Shown: positions 7,890-16,742 of the stretch, in pieces
Layout of the letters: every line of letters starts with the position of its first letter
Numbering within the stretch: position 1 is the first letter of the stretch
The notes under the pieces: generated by a model
What the model was told of the DNA's origin: nothing
The model's input: only the letters and a program-made list of their open reading frames with translations
Databases searched by the model: none
From: Cryobacterium sp. MLB-32
Lineage (GTDB): Bacteria > Actinomycetota > Actinomycetes > Actinomycetales > Microbacteriaceae
Assembly (NCBI RefSeq): GCF_000738085.1
Contig: NZ_JPRS01000018.1
Span: 1-56,180, forward strand
Length of the DNA stretch: 56,180 nucleotides
Reading direction: 5' to 3'
Made by a program: the position numbers and the translations under genes

Positions 7890-8870
7890 GTGACAACGAC
7901 AGGCGATCATGGGAACAGCGCGGAGGCGAAGGCGTCCTGCTGCTCGCCGAGTCTCCTGCGCGACGGCGGGCTCCGCACGGAGAGTGCCGTCGTCACCCCG
8001 CCATCGAGAGGTGCCGAGCGGCACGCCATCGAGCAGGCCGCCGTCCCTGCCCAGTATTTTCTCATGGGCGATTCGACCGACGCCGGAAACCCCGGCGACG
8101 GGGAGGGGCCCGCGCACGAGGTCTGGGTTGACGCCTTCCAGATCGACGCGACCACCGTGACCAACTCAGCCTTCGCACGCTTCGTCGCCGAAAGCGGCTA
8201 TCGGACCGAGGCAGAGACCTTCGGATACTCGGCAGTGTTTCATCTGGCGCTGGCGGCCGATCCGGAAGACGTCCTCGGCCAGCCACCTCAGATTCCCTGG
8301 TGGCTCGGCGTACGCGGTGCTGATTGGCAGCACCCCGGCGGACCGCTCTCAACTCTCGACGGCCGCGGCGAGCATCCGGCGGTCCATGTGAGCTGGAGCG
8401 ACGCGGCGGCCTACTGCGTCTGGGCAGGACGTCGTCTGCCCACCGAGGCCGAGTGGGAATGTGCGTCTCGCGGTGGTCTGCGGGGCAAGGTCTTCCCCTG
8501 GGGCAATGACTGGGGCGACCGCTTTCGCTGTAATACCTGGCAGGGTGTCTTCCCCACGCTCAATACCGTCGACGACGGATGGCTGACCACGGCGCCCGTG
8601 CGGGAGTACTCACCGAATCCCTACGGCCTCTGGCAGAGCGTCGGCAACGTCTGGGAGTGGTGCTCCGACTGGTGGGACGAGGACTACTACGCACAGTCTC
8701 CCGTGCGAAACCCCACGGGGCCGCGTGACGGCGCGCAGCGCGCAATGCGGGGCGGTTCGTTTCTCTGCCATGACTCCTACTGCAACCGTTATCGGAACTC
8801 GGCCCGAGCCTCGAATACTCCCGACTCCTCCGCAGCAAACATCGGGTTCAGAACCGTCGGAATGATGTAA
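7890..8870 (+). CDS. Formylglycine-generating enzyme (FGE, SUMF1-like)
   Basis: A 326-residue copper/oxygen-dependent enzyme that oxidises the active-site cysteine of type I sulfatases to C-alpha-formylglycine. The diagnostic C-terminal segment C-H-D-S-Y-C-N-R-Y-R is present, giving the catalytic cysteine pair C293 and C298. The N-terminal M-G-D-S ... E-G-P-A-H-E-V-W-V-D region and R-L-P-T-E-A-E-W-E are standard for the family. There is no signal peptide, so it acts in the cytoplasm. The sulfatase begins immediately downstream, so this is a matched modifier-substrate pair, as in the Mycobacterium AtsA/Rv0712 neighbourhood. The start is GTG 7890. Confidence 0.93.
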   Translation: MTTTGDHGNSAEAKASCCSPSLLRDGGLRTESAVVTPPSRGAERHAIEQAAVPAQYFLMGDSTDAGNPGDGEGPAHEVWVDAFQIDATTVTNSAFARFVAESGYRTEAETFGYSAVFHLALAADPEDVLGQPPQIPWWLGVRGADWQHPGGPLSTLDGRGEHPAVHVSWSDAAAYCVWAGRRLPTEAEWECASRGGLRGKVFPWGNDWGDRFRCNTWQGVFPTLNTVDDGWLTTAPVREYSPNPYGLWQSVGNVWEWCSDWWDEDYYAQSPVRNPTGPRDGAQRAMRGGSFLCHDSYCNRYRNSARASNTPDSSAANIGFRTVGMM

Positions 8871-8900
8871 ATGAACGCACCCAACGACAGGAGAATCGAC

Positions 8901-11258
8901 ATGCCCGTACCGTTCAAAGGCACGATCAATGTGGACATCCGGGATTCCCAGCCGGACTGGTCCCCGTTCGAACCGCCCAAGGCGCCCGACGGGTCACCGA
9001 ATGTCGTCTACATCGTCTTGGACGACGTGGGTTACTCCGCGATGTCGAGTTACGGGGGGCCGATCCAGACGCCCAATATCGACCGGATATCCCAGGACGG
9101 GGTGCGCTACACCCAGTGGCACACGACAGCCCTGTGCTCCCCCACCCGGTCGTGCCTGCTGACCGGACGCAACCACACGCGCAACAGCATGGCGTGCATC
9201 ACCGAGGCCGCCATCGGTTTTCCCAATGCCAGCGGAACCATCCCGCCCGAAAACGGCATGCTCTCCGAGATCCTCGGGGAACTCGGCTGGAACACGTACA
9301 TGGTGGGCAAGTGGCATCTGTGTCCGGAAGACGAGATGAACGTTGCCTCAACGCGGCGGAACTGGCCGACCGGCCGAGGCTTCGAGCGCTGGTACGGCTT
9401 CCTCGGCGCCGAAACGAACCAGTGGTATCCCGATCTCGTGCATGACAATCACCCGGTCGACCAGCCCGCGCTCCCCGAGGACGGTTATCACTTCTCGGTT
9501 GACATCACAGATAAGGCCATTGAATTCATCAAGGATTCCAAGGTCATCGCCCCGCAGAAGCCGTTCTTCCTTTACTACGCACCCGGCGCCGCGCACGCCC
9601 CGCACCATGCGCCTCGGGAGTGGTCAGACCGGTACAAGGGCCAATTCGATGACGGCTACGAGGCCATGCGGGAGAAGACCCTGGCACGTCAGAAAGAACT
9701 CGGCATCGTTCCCGCCAACACGCAACTACCATCGATCAACCCGATCGGCACCTACGAAACCCGGACGGGGCCGGACGGACTCCCGTTCCCGCTGCTGGAC
9801 GAGACCCGCCCGTGGGCCTCCCTCTCACCGGACGAGCAGCGACTCTTCAGCCGGATGGCCGAGGTGTACGCGGGATTCCTCTCGCACGCAGACGACCAGA
9901 TCGGCCGGCTCCTGGACTACCTCGACGACATCGGCGAACGCGAGAACACCATGGTGATCGTCGTGTCCGACAACGGTGCCAGTGGCGAGGGCGGACCGAA
10001 CGGCTCGGTCAACGAGATGAAGTTCGCCAACGGAATCCCCGATGAGATCGCCGACAACCTCGAGCGGCTCGATGAGCTCGGGGGTGTGCGCACCTACAAC
10101 CACTACCCGAATGGGTGGGCGATGGCGTTCAATACGCCCTTCAAGATGTGGAAGCGGTACGAATTCAACGGCGGGACCTGCGATCCCTGCATTATCTCGT
10201 GGCCCGCCGGTTCCGAGGCACGAGGTGAGCTGCGCACGCAGTACCACCACGCGGTCGACATTGTGCCGACCGTGCTCGATGTGCTCGGTGTCGTTCCGCC
10301 CTCACGGATCAAAGGTCACGTGCAGAGCAGATTCGACGGCGTTAGCATGCGGTACAGCTTCGATGACAAAGCCGCGCCGACCACGCGGCGCACCCAGTTC
10401 TTCTCCATGCTCGGTTCTCGCGCCATTTGGCACGATGGGTGGAAGGCGATCACCAACCACCCGACGATCAGTGGCTGGAGCCACTTCAACGACGACGAGT
10501 GGGAGCTGTACCACACTGATGTCGACCCGGCCGAGGTCACAAACCGTGCTGCCGAGTATCCCGACAAGGTGCGCGAACTGGTCAACCTCTGGTTCGCCGA
10601 GGCAGGCGCGAACGAGGCTTTCCCCCTCGACGACCGCTCGGCGCTCGAAATCATGCTCACACCCCGACCGGTGCTGTCCCCCGCGCGCAACCGCTACGTC
10701 TACTACCCGAACTCGTCTGAGGTACCGGAGTCTCAAGCAGTCAACATCCGAAACCGGTCCTACGTGATCGGAGCCCTGGTGGACGTTCCCGGAGCGGATT
10801 CCGAGGGTGTGCTCTTCGCTCAGGGCTCGCGGTTCGGCGGACATTCCCTGTTTGTCCGGGACAACCGCCTGCACTACGTCTACAACTTCGTCGGCCTGTT
10901 CCAACAGACCATCGATGCCTCGGAAGACCTGCCGACGGGAGACAAGATCATCCTGTCCGCGTCGTTCACCAAGGACGGGGAAGATCCGCCTCACGTGTCC
11001 ACCGGCATCCTCTCGCTCTATTACGGCGACCGGAAGGTGGGCGAGGGGCGAATCAAGACGCAACCCGGCAAGTTCTCCATCGCCGGCGAGGGACTCTGCG
11101 TCGGCCGCGACGGCGGTGAGCCCGTGACCGGTCAGTACGCGGGGGGCTCGCCGTGGGCCTTCACCGGAGGCACGATCCACCGCGTCGCGGTGGACGTTAG
11201 CGGCGAGCCGTACGTCGACCTCGAACGCGAGGCGCAGGCAATGCTCATGCGTGAGTGA
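8901..11258 (+). CDS. Type I sulfatase (arylsulfatase, AtsA/AtsD-like)
   Basis: A 785-residue alkaline-phosphatase-superfamily sulfatase that hydrolyses sulfate esters. The motif C79-S-P-T-R-S-C-L-L-T-G-R is the C-x-P-x-R signature whose cysteine becomes formylglycine through the adjacent enzyme. The metal-binding L-D-D-V-G-Y lies at 40-45, and a later V-S-D-N-G-A near residue 355 completes the site. A C-terminal beta-rich region of about 200 residues follows the catalytic domain. No export signal is visible, so it may act on imported substrates. ATG 8901 is preferred to ATG 8871 (directly after the FGE stop) because CAGGAG lies about eight bases before it. Confidence 0.92.
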   Translation: MPVPFKGTINVDIRDSQPDWSPFEPPKAPDGSPNVVYIVLDDVGYSAMSSYGGPIQTPNIDRISQDGVRYTQWHTTALCSPTRSCLLTGRNHTRNSMACITEAAIGFPNASGTIPPENGMLSEILGELGWNTYMVGKWHLCPEDEMNVASTRRNWPTGRGFERWYGFLGAETNQWYPDLVHDNHPVDQPALPEDGYHFSVDITDKAIEFIKDSKVIAPQKPFFLYYAPGAAHAPHHAPREWSDRYKGQFDDGYEAMREKTLARQKELGIVPANTQLPSINPIGTYETRTGPDGLPFPLLDETRPWASLSPDEQRLFSRMAEVYAGFLSHADDQIGRLLDYLDDIGERENTMVIVVSDNGASGEGGPNGSVNEMKFANGIPDEIADNLERLDELGGVRTYNHYPNGWAMAFNTPFKMWKRYEFNGGTCDPCIISWPAGSEARGELRTQYHHAVDIVPTVLDVLGVVPPSRIKGHVQSRFDGVSMRYSFDDKAAPTTRRTQFFSMLGSRAIWHDGWKAITNHPTISGWSHFNDDEWELYHTDVDPAEVTNRAAEYPDKVRELVNLWFAEAGANEAFPLDDRSALEIMLTPRPVLSPARNRYVYYPNSSEVPESQAVNIRNRSYVIGALVDVPGADSEGVLFAQGSRFGGHSLFVRDNRLHYVYNFVGLFQQTIDASEDLPTGDKIILSASFTKDGEDPPHVSTGILSLYYGDRKVGEGRIKTQPGKFSIAGEGLCVGRDGGEPVTGQYAGGSPWAFTGGTIHRVAVDVSGEPYVDLEREAQAMLMRE

Positions 11259-11292
11259 TTTCACACCACACCAACGAGGAACGGGGACTGAC

Positions 11293-12207
11293 ATGGCCGC
11301 TCATCAGAAGGACGAGCCGGAGAACATCGGCGCGGTCGATCAGGCCCGGCGACGGGCATCCGCGATGGCCGCCCTGGAATTCGGGCGGTCATATGAGTTC
11401 GATGATCCCCGGCACGAATGGCGGCGACTCTTCTCGGAGTTGCTGGGCACATTCTTCCTCGTTCTCGTGGGCGCGGGCGGCGCCGTGGTGAACGCGCAGT
11501 CCAACGGCGCGATCGAGCGCGCGGCGGCGGTCACCGCCCCGGGGCTGATGGTCATGGCGATCATCCTGTTCATGGGGGCGGTGTCCGGCGCTCACCTCAA
11601 CCCGGCTGTGAGCATCGCGTTCGCCGCACGGGGTGATTTCCCGTGGCGACGGGTGCCCGGCTACATCATCGCCCAGCTGCTCGGGTCGACACTGGCCTGC
11701 CTGACTCTGTGGGCGTTGCTCGGCAAGATCGGCGATCTCGGTGCCACGACTCCGGGCACCGGTATCAGCGACACGCAAGCAATGCTCATGGAACTGCTCC
11801 TCACGGTGGGGCTCGTCAGCACCATTCTGGGCACGGCTTCCGGGGCCCAGAACGTGGGAGTGTTCGGGGCCCTCGGCGTGGGCAGCTACATCATCCTCGC
11901 GGGGCTCTGGTCGAGCCCGATCAGCGGGGCGTCGATGAACCCCGCCCGCTCTTTCGGCCCTGCTCTGGTGCTGCAGGACTTCAGCGGTTACTGGGCGTAC
12001 GTCGTGGGTCCCCTTGCGGGCGCACTGATAGCCGTTGGCATCGCCTGGATCCTTCGCGGTCCAGGCGGCGATCGAGGGGGAATCCTCGCCGCCCAGGGGC
12101 GACTGGACGATGTACGAACGGACTCCGTGCCGGCCGAAAAGGGAGCATCCGACAGCATGCCGTCCGTCAAGCCGGCACCCAGCCGGTCAGACTCGGATAC
12201 GGACTAG
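11293..12207 (+). CDS. MIP/aquaporin-family channel
   Basis: A 304-residue membrane channel with both NPA boxes, H-L-N-P-A-V-S and S-M-N-P-A-R-S, and six membrane helices between a charged N-terminus of about 40 residues and a hydrophilic C-terminal tail of about 45. The family conducts water or small neutral solutes such as glycerol. It begins 34 bases after the sulfatase stop, and GGGGA precedes the ATG by about five bases, so it is probably translated from the FGE-sulfatase transcript; an in-frame ATG at 11251 overlapping the sulfatase end is less likely. Its place in a sulfatase operon suggests transport of a sulfatase substrate or product, but that is inference. Confidence 0.9.
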   Translation: MAAHQKDEPENIGAVDQARRRASAMAALEFGRSYEFDDPRHEWRRLFSELLGTFFLVLVGAGGAVVNAQSNGAIERAAAVTAPGLMVMAIILFMGAVSGAHLNPAVSIAFAARGDFPWRRVPGYIIAQLLGSTLACLTLWALLGKIGDLGATTPGTGISDTQAMLMELLLTVGLVSTILGTASGAQNVGVFGALGVGSYIILAGLWSSPISGASMNPARSFGPALVLQDFSGYWAYVVGPLAGALIAVGIAWILRGPGGDRGGILAAQGRLDDVRTDSVPAEKGASDSMPSVKPAPSRSDSDTD

Positions 12208-14438
12208 GCGAAGCCCGCCGGCAACGGCCCGTCTGACACGAGGTACAGGCGCTGGGTGGCCCGTGTCATGGCGACATACAGTGCGCCGGCTCCCCGCTCG
12301 GAAGCCGCGAGAATGGCCGCGGGGTCGACGACGATCACGGCGTCGAACTCCAGGCCCTTCGCATCGTGCGGCGTGAGCAGGGTGATTTCCCGAGTGAGGC
12401 CTACTTCCCCGCGCCCGACAAGGCTGCCGAACTCCGAGTTCAGCTTTTCCTCCACGGCCGTGATCTGGGCCGCGACCACGATGACCGCCAGTGTTCCCTC
12501 ATGAGGGAGCGAACGGTCTCGGCGGACGGCGTCGCTCACGTCCCGCACGGTTTCCACCGGCCACTCACTCTCTCGCACCGTTCGCGATGCAGTGATCGGG
12601 AGGTCGTGTGCCACCGCGACCCGTTCGGCGACCGCCGCAATCTGGCTCGGTGTGCGATAGTTCACGGTGAGTTCTTCGAGGCGCCAGCGGCCCGCCTCGA
12701 GGGACGAGCCCAGCACCGGCTGGAGGGCGTCCTTCCAGCTTGCGGCCGCCGCCGCGGAGGCGGCCTGCGCGATGTCACCGACAATGGTGAAGGATCGGCG
12801 GGGTCCGCGCCGCAGCAGCAATCGCCACTGCATGGGCGACAGCTCCTGGGCCTCGTCGACGACGACATGCCCGTAGGTCCAGGTGCGATCACGACCGGCG
12901 CGTTCCGCCGTCGTGGCCCGTTCCCCCAATTCCGCGAAGCTCTCCGCCAGCGCCTTCGCGTTGACCAGCCCCTTGACCTCCATATTCGAGATGGCGGCTT
13001 CGGCATTCTCGATGTCCCGCTTACGCTGCTCCTTGACGGCGCGCCTTTTCGCCTCATCGACGACGTTGTACTCGCCGAGAAGTTCCGCTGCTTCGTCGAG
13101 AAGGGGAATATCGGCGATCGTGAAATCCGCACCGCGAGACCGATGCAGGAGGGCGCGTTGCTGCGGGGTCCATTCCGGGGTGATCTGGGCGAGCCACTCC
13201 GGGCGAGCGTACAGATCCTTGACGAGTTTCTCGGGCGTCAAAGGAAGCCATGCGGTGTTGAGCGCCACGCGCACATCATCGGCCAAACGCAGGTCCTCCC
13301 GCAGCATCGGCAGGTCGGTGTCATCCATCGACCGCCCCTGGGCCTTCAGCTGGGTCAGCCAGTCGCGGGCGAGCGCGCCAAGAGCCGCCTTAGCGAAGGC
13401 GACGCGCGCCTCGTTGTGCGGCTTTCCGTTGCCTTGCGCGCGCGAAATGGCATCGGCGACGAGCTGCGGACGCAGGGTGATTGCGTCGCCGTTCACCACC
13501 AGCCGCTGGGGGTGGGCGGGAGCCTTCTGGCGCGAGCGCACCGCCCGGGCGATCAGGTCGGCCATGATCGTCTGGCCTTTGAGCGCTGCCACTGCAGGAG
13601 CATCCTCGATCGTCGCTTCCACCCCCGGAAAGAGCTGGCCGACGGAGGTCAGAACGACACCGGTCTCGCCGAGCGACGGCAGCACGTTCTCGATGTACTG
13701 CAGAAACGACCGCGACGGTCCCACGATCAACACGCCGGAATCGCGCAATCTGTCGCGGTGCGTGTACAGAAGATATGCCGCGCGATGGAGCGCGACCGCG
13801 GTTTTCCCGGTACCCGGGCCACCCTGCACGACGAGAACTCCCGGCAGGTCGGAGCGGATGATGCGGTCCTGCTCGGCCTGGATCGTCGACACGATGTCGT
13901 TCATGTGACCGGTTCGTTGGGCGGTGAGCGCCGTCAACAGCGCCCCCTCGCCCTGATGCAGGGTGGCATCGGCATTCTCAAGCAGGGAAGCGTCGAGAAT
14001 CTCGTCTTCAATGCGCACGACGCTGCGCCCCTGCGACAGAAGGTGGCGTCGGGACCGGGCCCCGAGAGGGGTCGCGGCGGTAGCCTGATAGAAGGGACTA
14101 GCCTGCGGTACACGCCAGTCGAGCAGGAGCGGGTGAAGATCGGCATCCCGCAAGCCGACCCTGCCGATGTACCGATAAACGGGTTCGCCGGTCGTTTCGT
14201 CCGGTGCCGTCTCGAGACGTCCGAACGCCAGGCGGTCGTCGACCTCCCGGAGCTGAACGATGCGGTCCTCATAGAGCCGCGCGAAGTTGTCTCGCTCGGA
14301 GCGCGCCTGATGGTTGCCGCCCACGTCGAGTCGCCGAATGGCCGTCAGTTGTTCCTCGGCTTCACGCTGCAGGGCATCAAGTCGTGCATAGAGAATCGCG
14401 ACGTAGTCCTGTTCACGCACAAGTTCCTGGTCGACCAC
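12204..14438 (-). CDS. UvrD/HelD-like helicase, probable HelR-type RNA polymerase recycling ATPase
   Basis: A 744-residue superfamily 1 ATPase. An N-terminal coiled region (residues 1-75, Q- and E-rich) precedes a small domain containing Y-I-G-R-V-G-L-R-D and L-L-L-D-W-R-V-P, typical of HelD proteins. Walker A is G-G-P-G-T-G-K-T (206-213), and the C-terminal helicase half contains V-V-V-D-E-A-Q-E-L-S (motif II) and T-R-A-T-Q-R-L-Y-L-V (motif VI). HelD/HelR proteins bind RNA polymerase and remove it from stalled or rifamycin-blocked complexes. No rifamycin-associated element (GGGGCTTGCGGCAAGCCCC-like) is visible upstream. The start is GTG with GGGGAG upstream. Its stop overlaps the convergent aquaporin stop within CTAG. 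Confidence 0.85.
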   Translation of the reverse strand: MVDQELVREQDYVAILYARLDALQREAEEQLTAIRRLDVGGNHQARSERDNFARLYEDRIVQLREVDDRLAFGRLETAPDETTGEPVYRYIGRVGLRDADLHPLLLDWRVPQASPFYQATAATPLGARSRRHLLSQGRSVVRIEDEILDASLLENADATLHQGEGALLTALTAQRTGHMNDIVSTIQAEQDRIIRSDLPGVLVVQGGPGTGKTAVALHRAAYLLYTHRDRLRDSGVLIVGPSRSFLQYIENVLPSLGETGVVLTSVGQLFPGVEATIEDAPAVAALKGQTIMADLIARAVRSRQKAPAHPQRLVVNGDAITLRPQLVADAISRAQGNGKPHNEARVAFAKAALGALARDWLTQLKAQGRSMDDTDLPMLREDLRLADDVRVALNTAWLPLTPEKLVKDLYARPEWLAQITPEWTPQQRALLHRSRGADFTIADIPLLDEAAELLGEYNVVDEAKRRAVKEQRKRDIENAEAAISNMEVKGLVNAKALAESFAELGERATTAERAGRDRTWTYGHVVVDEAQELSPMQWRLLLRRGPRRSFTIVGDIAQAASAAAAASWKDALQPVLGSSLEAGRWRLEELTVNYRTPSQIAAVAERVAVAHDLPITASRTVRESEWPVETVRDVSDAVRRDRSLPHEGTLAVIVVAAQITAVEEKLNSEFGSLVGRGEVGLTREITLLTPHDAKGLEFDAVIVVDPAAILAASERGAGALYVAMTRATQRLYLVSDGPLPAGFA

Positions 14439-14462
14439 TCAAACTCCCCTAAACCGAAAGTA

Positions 14463-15713
14463 CTAGTTTAGACGCGGTGCCGAGAGTCTCTCCCGCAGTC
14501 GAATCGTGATGAACAGCATCGTGGCCGCGAGAACCTGCAACACGGCAACCACGGCCATGAGCAGACCCACCCGGTTGTAGAGCGCTCCGGCGAGGATGCC
14601 GCCGCAGAGCGCCGCTCCCCCCTCGAAGGCCGCGAAGATCCCGTAGGCGGTGCCCCGTCGCACCGAGGGAATCAGGTCGGCCACCAGGGCCTTGACGGTG
14701 GATTCCTGGATACCGGACGCCATGCCCGCGATCACGGTTCCGACAACAACCGCACTCAACTGCACCGAGAGCGCCAGGCCCGGCACGCAGCAGATGAGGG
14801 CGGGAAGGGCGAAAAGCACGCGCGCTCCCCACTTGTCGTAGGCGTATCCGCTGATCAGGGCGGCGAGGGCCGCCGCGCCCATGGCCGCCGCGTAGACCAG
14901 AGGCACGGCGGCGACGTTCAGGAGTCCTGCGTCTATCAGGTGGAAGGAGATCACGCCGAAGCTCACGAGGCCCGCCGTGGACAGGCTCACGGACGTCGCG
15001 AGCAGGTAGAACGTGGTCGGCAACCTCCGAACGGTACCGGGCACCGGCTCTGGTTCCGCGGCGCGGTCGTCGGCTCTCTCGTAGATACTCATGTCGGGGA
15101 CCCGCGCCCGGATCCACAGCAAGAGCCCCATAGCCAGCGCCCCCGGGACGACCATGAGCGCAAATGCAGGCGAGAGCAACCCGGTGGCGGCGATGACGCC
15201 CGCCACGATCAGCGGCCCCAGCAGGGAGCCCACCTGATCGAGTGACTTGTGCACGGCAAATCCCCGGCCTCGTCCTACCGCGCCGGCCGCGTTGGCGAGC
15301 AAGACCGTCTTCGCCGGGCTTCGCACGGCCTTGCCCGTGCGTTCCAGCAGAATGAGCGCACTGGCTAGTACGAGTCCCGCCGAGCCGACGAGTGGCGTCA
15401 CGGCCAGCAGGGGCACGCACACCGCCGTAAGCAGGTAGCCCGCCAGAGTGAAACCCCAGTACCGTCCCGTTCGATCGGAAATCGGTCCGGAGACGAGCCT
15501 GAACGCCAGTGCAATCCCCTCGCCGAGGCCGACAATCACACCGACGACGAAGGCAGATGCACCCAGCTGGCCGAGCAGAGGGCCGAAGATGGACTGTGCG
15601 CCGTTCGAGGACAGGTCCACAACGAGGCTGACGACCCCGAACCCCATCACGACTCGCCAGGCCGACCACGGCGGGGTCTCCGGGCGTGGTCCCCCGGCGT
15701 CCGGTGCGGTCAT
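14463..15713 (-). CDS. MFS transporter, 12-helix
   Basis: A 416-residue major facilitator with twelve predicted helices and the D-R-T-G-R-Y-W-G loop motif after helix 2. A second E-R-T-G-K-A-V-R-S-P-A-K segment sits near residue 125. The substrate cannot be inferred. It lies directly upstream of the HelR-like gene on the same strand with a gap of 24 bases, so the two are probably cotranscribed. A link to antibiotic export would be attractive given HelR but is only inference. Confidence 0.85.
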   Translation of the reverse strand: MTAPDAGGPRPETPPWSAWRVVMGFGVVSLVVDLSSNGAQSIFGPLLGQLGASAFVVGVIVGLGEGIALAFRLVSGPISDRTGRYWGFTLAGYLLTAVCVPLLAVTPLVGSAGLVLASALILLERTGKAVRSPAKTVLLANAAGAVGRGRGFAVHKSLDQVGSLLGPLIVAGVIAATGLLSPAFALMVVPGALAMGLLLWIRARVPDMSIYERADDRAAEPEPVPGTVRRLPTTFYLLATSVSLSTAGLVSFGVISFHLIDAGLLNVAAVPLVYAAAMGAAALAALISGYAYDKWGARVLFALPALICCVPGLALSVQLSAVVVGTVIAGMASGIQESTVKALVADLIPSVRRGTAYGIFAAFEGGAALCGGILAGALYNRVGLLMAVVAVLQVLAATMLFITIRLRERLSAPRLN

Positions 15714-15729
15714 GGAGCCTCCCGTCAGG

Positions 15730-16707
15730 TCAGATCCAGTCGTTGCGTTTGAACAGAGCGAACAGCAGTGCGGACAGGCCGATGATCACGGCGGTGGAGG
15801 CATAGAAGCCGTCGATCTGGGCAAACCCCGGGTAGGGCACGTTCTGACCGTAGAAGCCGGTGATCGCCGTGGGTACGGCGATGATGGCCGCATAGCCGGT
15901 GACCTTTTTCGTGATGACGTTCAGCCGATTACCCTGGATTGCCAGGTTTGCCTCAAGGATGCTTGTCGCCAGGTCACGCAGGCTGTCCGTCCACTCCATG
16001 ACGCGGAGCACGTGGTCATAGACGTCCTGAAAGTACGGGCCCATTTCGTCCATCTGCATGTGCAGGTCGCGGCGGAGCAGCGTGTTCACGACCTCGCGCA
16101 TCGGGAGTATGACGCGCCGCAACACGACCAAACTCTTGCGCAGTGTGAAAGAGCGTTGCTGAACCTCGGTCTGGTTGGATCTGGGGAGGAACAGAAGGTC
16201 TTCGAGTTCTTCAATTTCTTGGTCGAGTGCCTCGACAGCCTCGAAGTAACCGTCGACCAGCACATCGAGAAGGCCGTGCAGGAGGAAGGCCACGCCGTTT
16301 TTGGCCAGATCCGGGGAAGAATCCCATCGTGCCACGATCGCAGCCAGATCGAAGTTCTCGTCCTTGTGCACCGTGACCAACGCCCGGTCGGTGATGAACG
16401 CCGCAATCTCCTTCGTGGTGACAAGCGCGGTTCCGGGGTCGAAGCCGACCGAATAGGCCGACAGAAAGAGGTGGTCGGGATATCGGTCCAGTTTGGGCCG
16501 TTGGCGCAGGGTGAGTGCGTCTTCGACCGCCAGCTCATGGAGTCCCAGTTCCTCGGCCAGACGGGCGAGGTCCGCACGATCCGGCTGGCACAGGTCGACC
16601 CAGATGACCGTGTCCGGGGCTGCCAGATGCTCAGACACCTCCGCTAGGTCGAATCCTTCGTCGATCAGGGTACCGTCGCGATAGCAACGCGTTGTGAAGT
16701 TGAGCAC
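15730..16707 (-). CDS. CorA-like magnesium/divalent-metal transporter
   Basis: A 325-residue protein with a large cytoplasmic alpha/beta and coiled domain and two C-terminal helices, the CorA layout. The pore-mouth motif reads Y-G-Q-N (286-289) where classic CorA has Y-G-M-N; the P-Y-P-G-F that follows is common in actinobacterial CorA-like proteins. The change may alter ion preference. The start is GTG 16705-16707, without a Shine-Dalgarno sequence. It is followed 16 bases later by the MFS gene on the same strand. Confidence 0.87.
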   Translation of the reverse strand: MLNFTTRCYRDGTLIDEGFDLAEVSEHLAAPDTVIWVDLCQPDRADLARLAEELGLHELAVEDALTLRQRPKLDRYPDHLFLSAYSVGFDPGTALVTTKEIAAFITDRALVTVHKDENFDLAAIVARWDSSPDLAKNGVAFLLHGLLDVLVDGYFEAVEALDQEIEELEDLLFLPRSNQTEVQQRSFTLRKSLVVLRRVILPMREVVNTLLRRDLHMQMDEMGPYFQDVYDHVLRVMEWTDSLRDLATSILEANLAIQGNRLNVITKKVTGYAAIIAVPTAITGFYGQNVPYPGFAQIDGFYASTAVIIGLSALLFALFKRNDWI

Positions 16708-16742
16708 GATTGAGTAAATCAGCTTTCTCGATTCGGCACACG

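Noticed and set aside
14439..14470. Rifamycin-associated element before the HelR-like gene
   Set aside because: The intergenic sequence is short and contains no GC-rich 19-bp inverted repeat of that type.
12366..14471. Open frame of about 700 codons antisense to the HelR-like gene
   Set aside because: High-GC coding DNA often leaves the opposite frame open. The translation has no domain, and the sense gene has intact helicase motifs.
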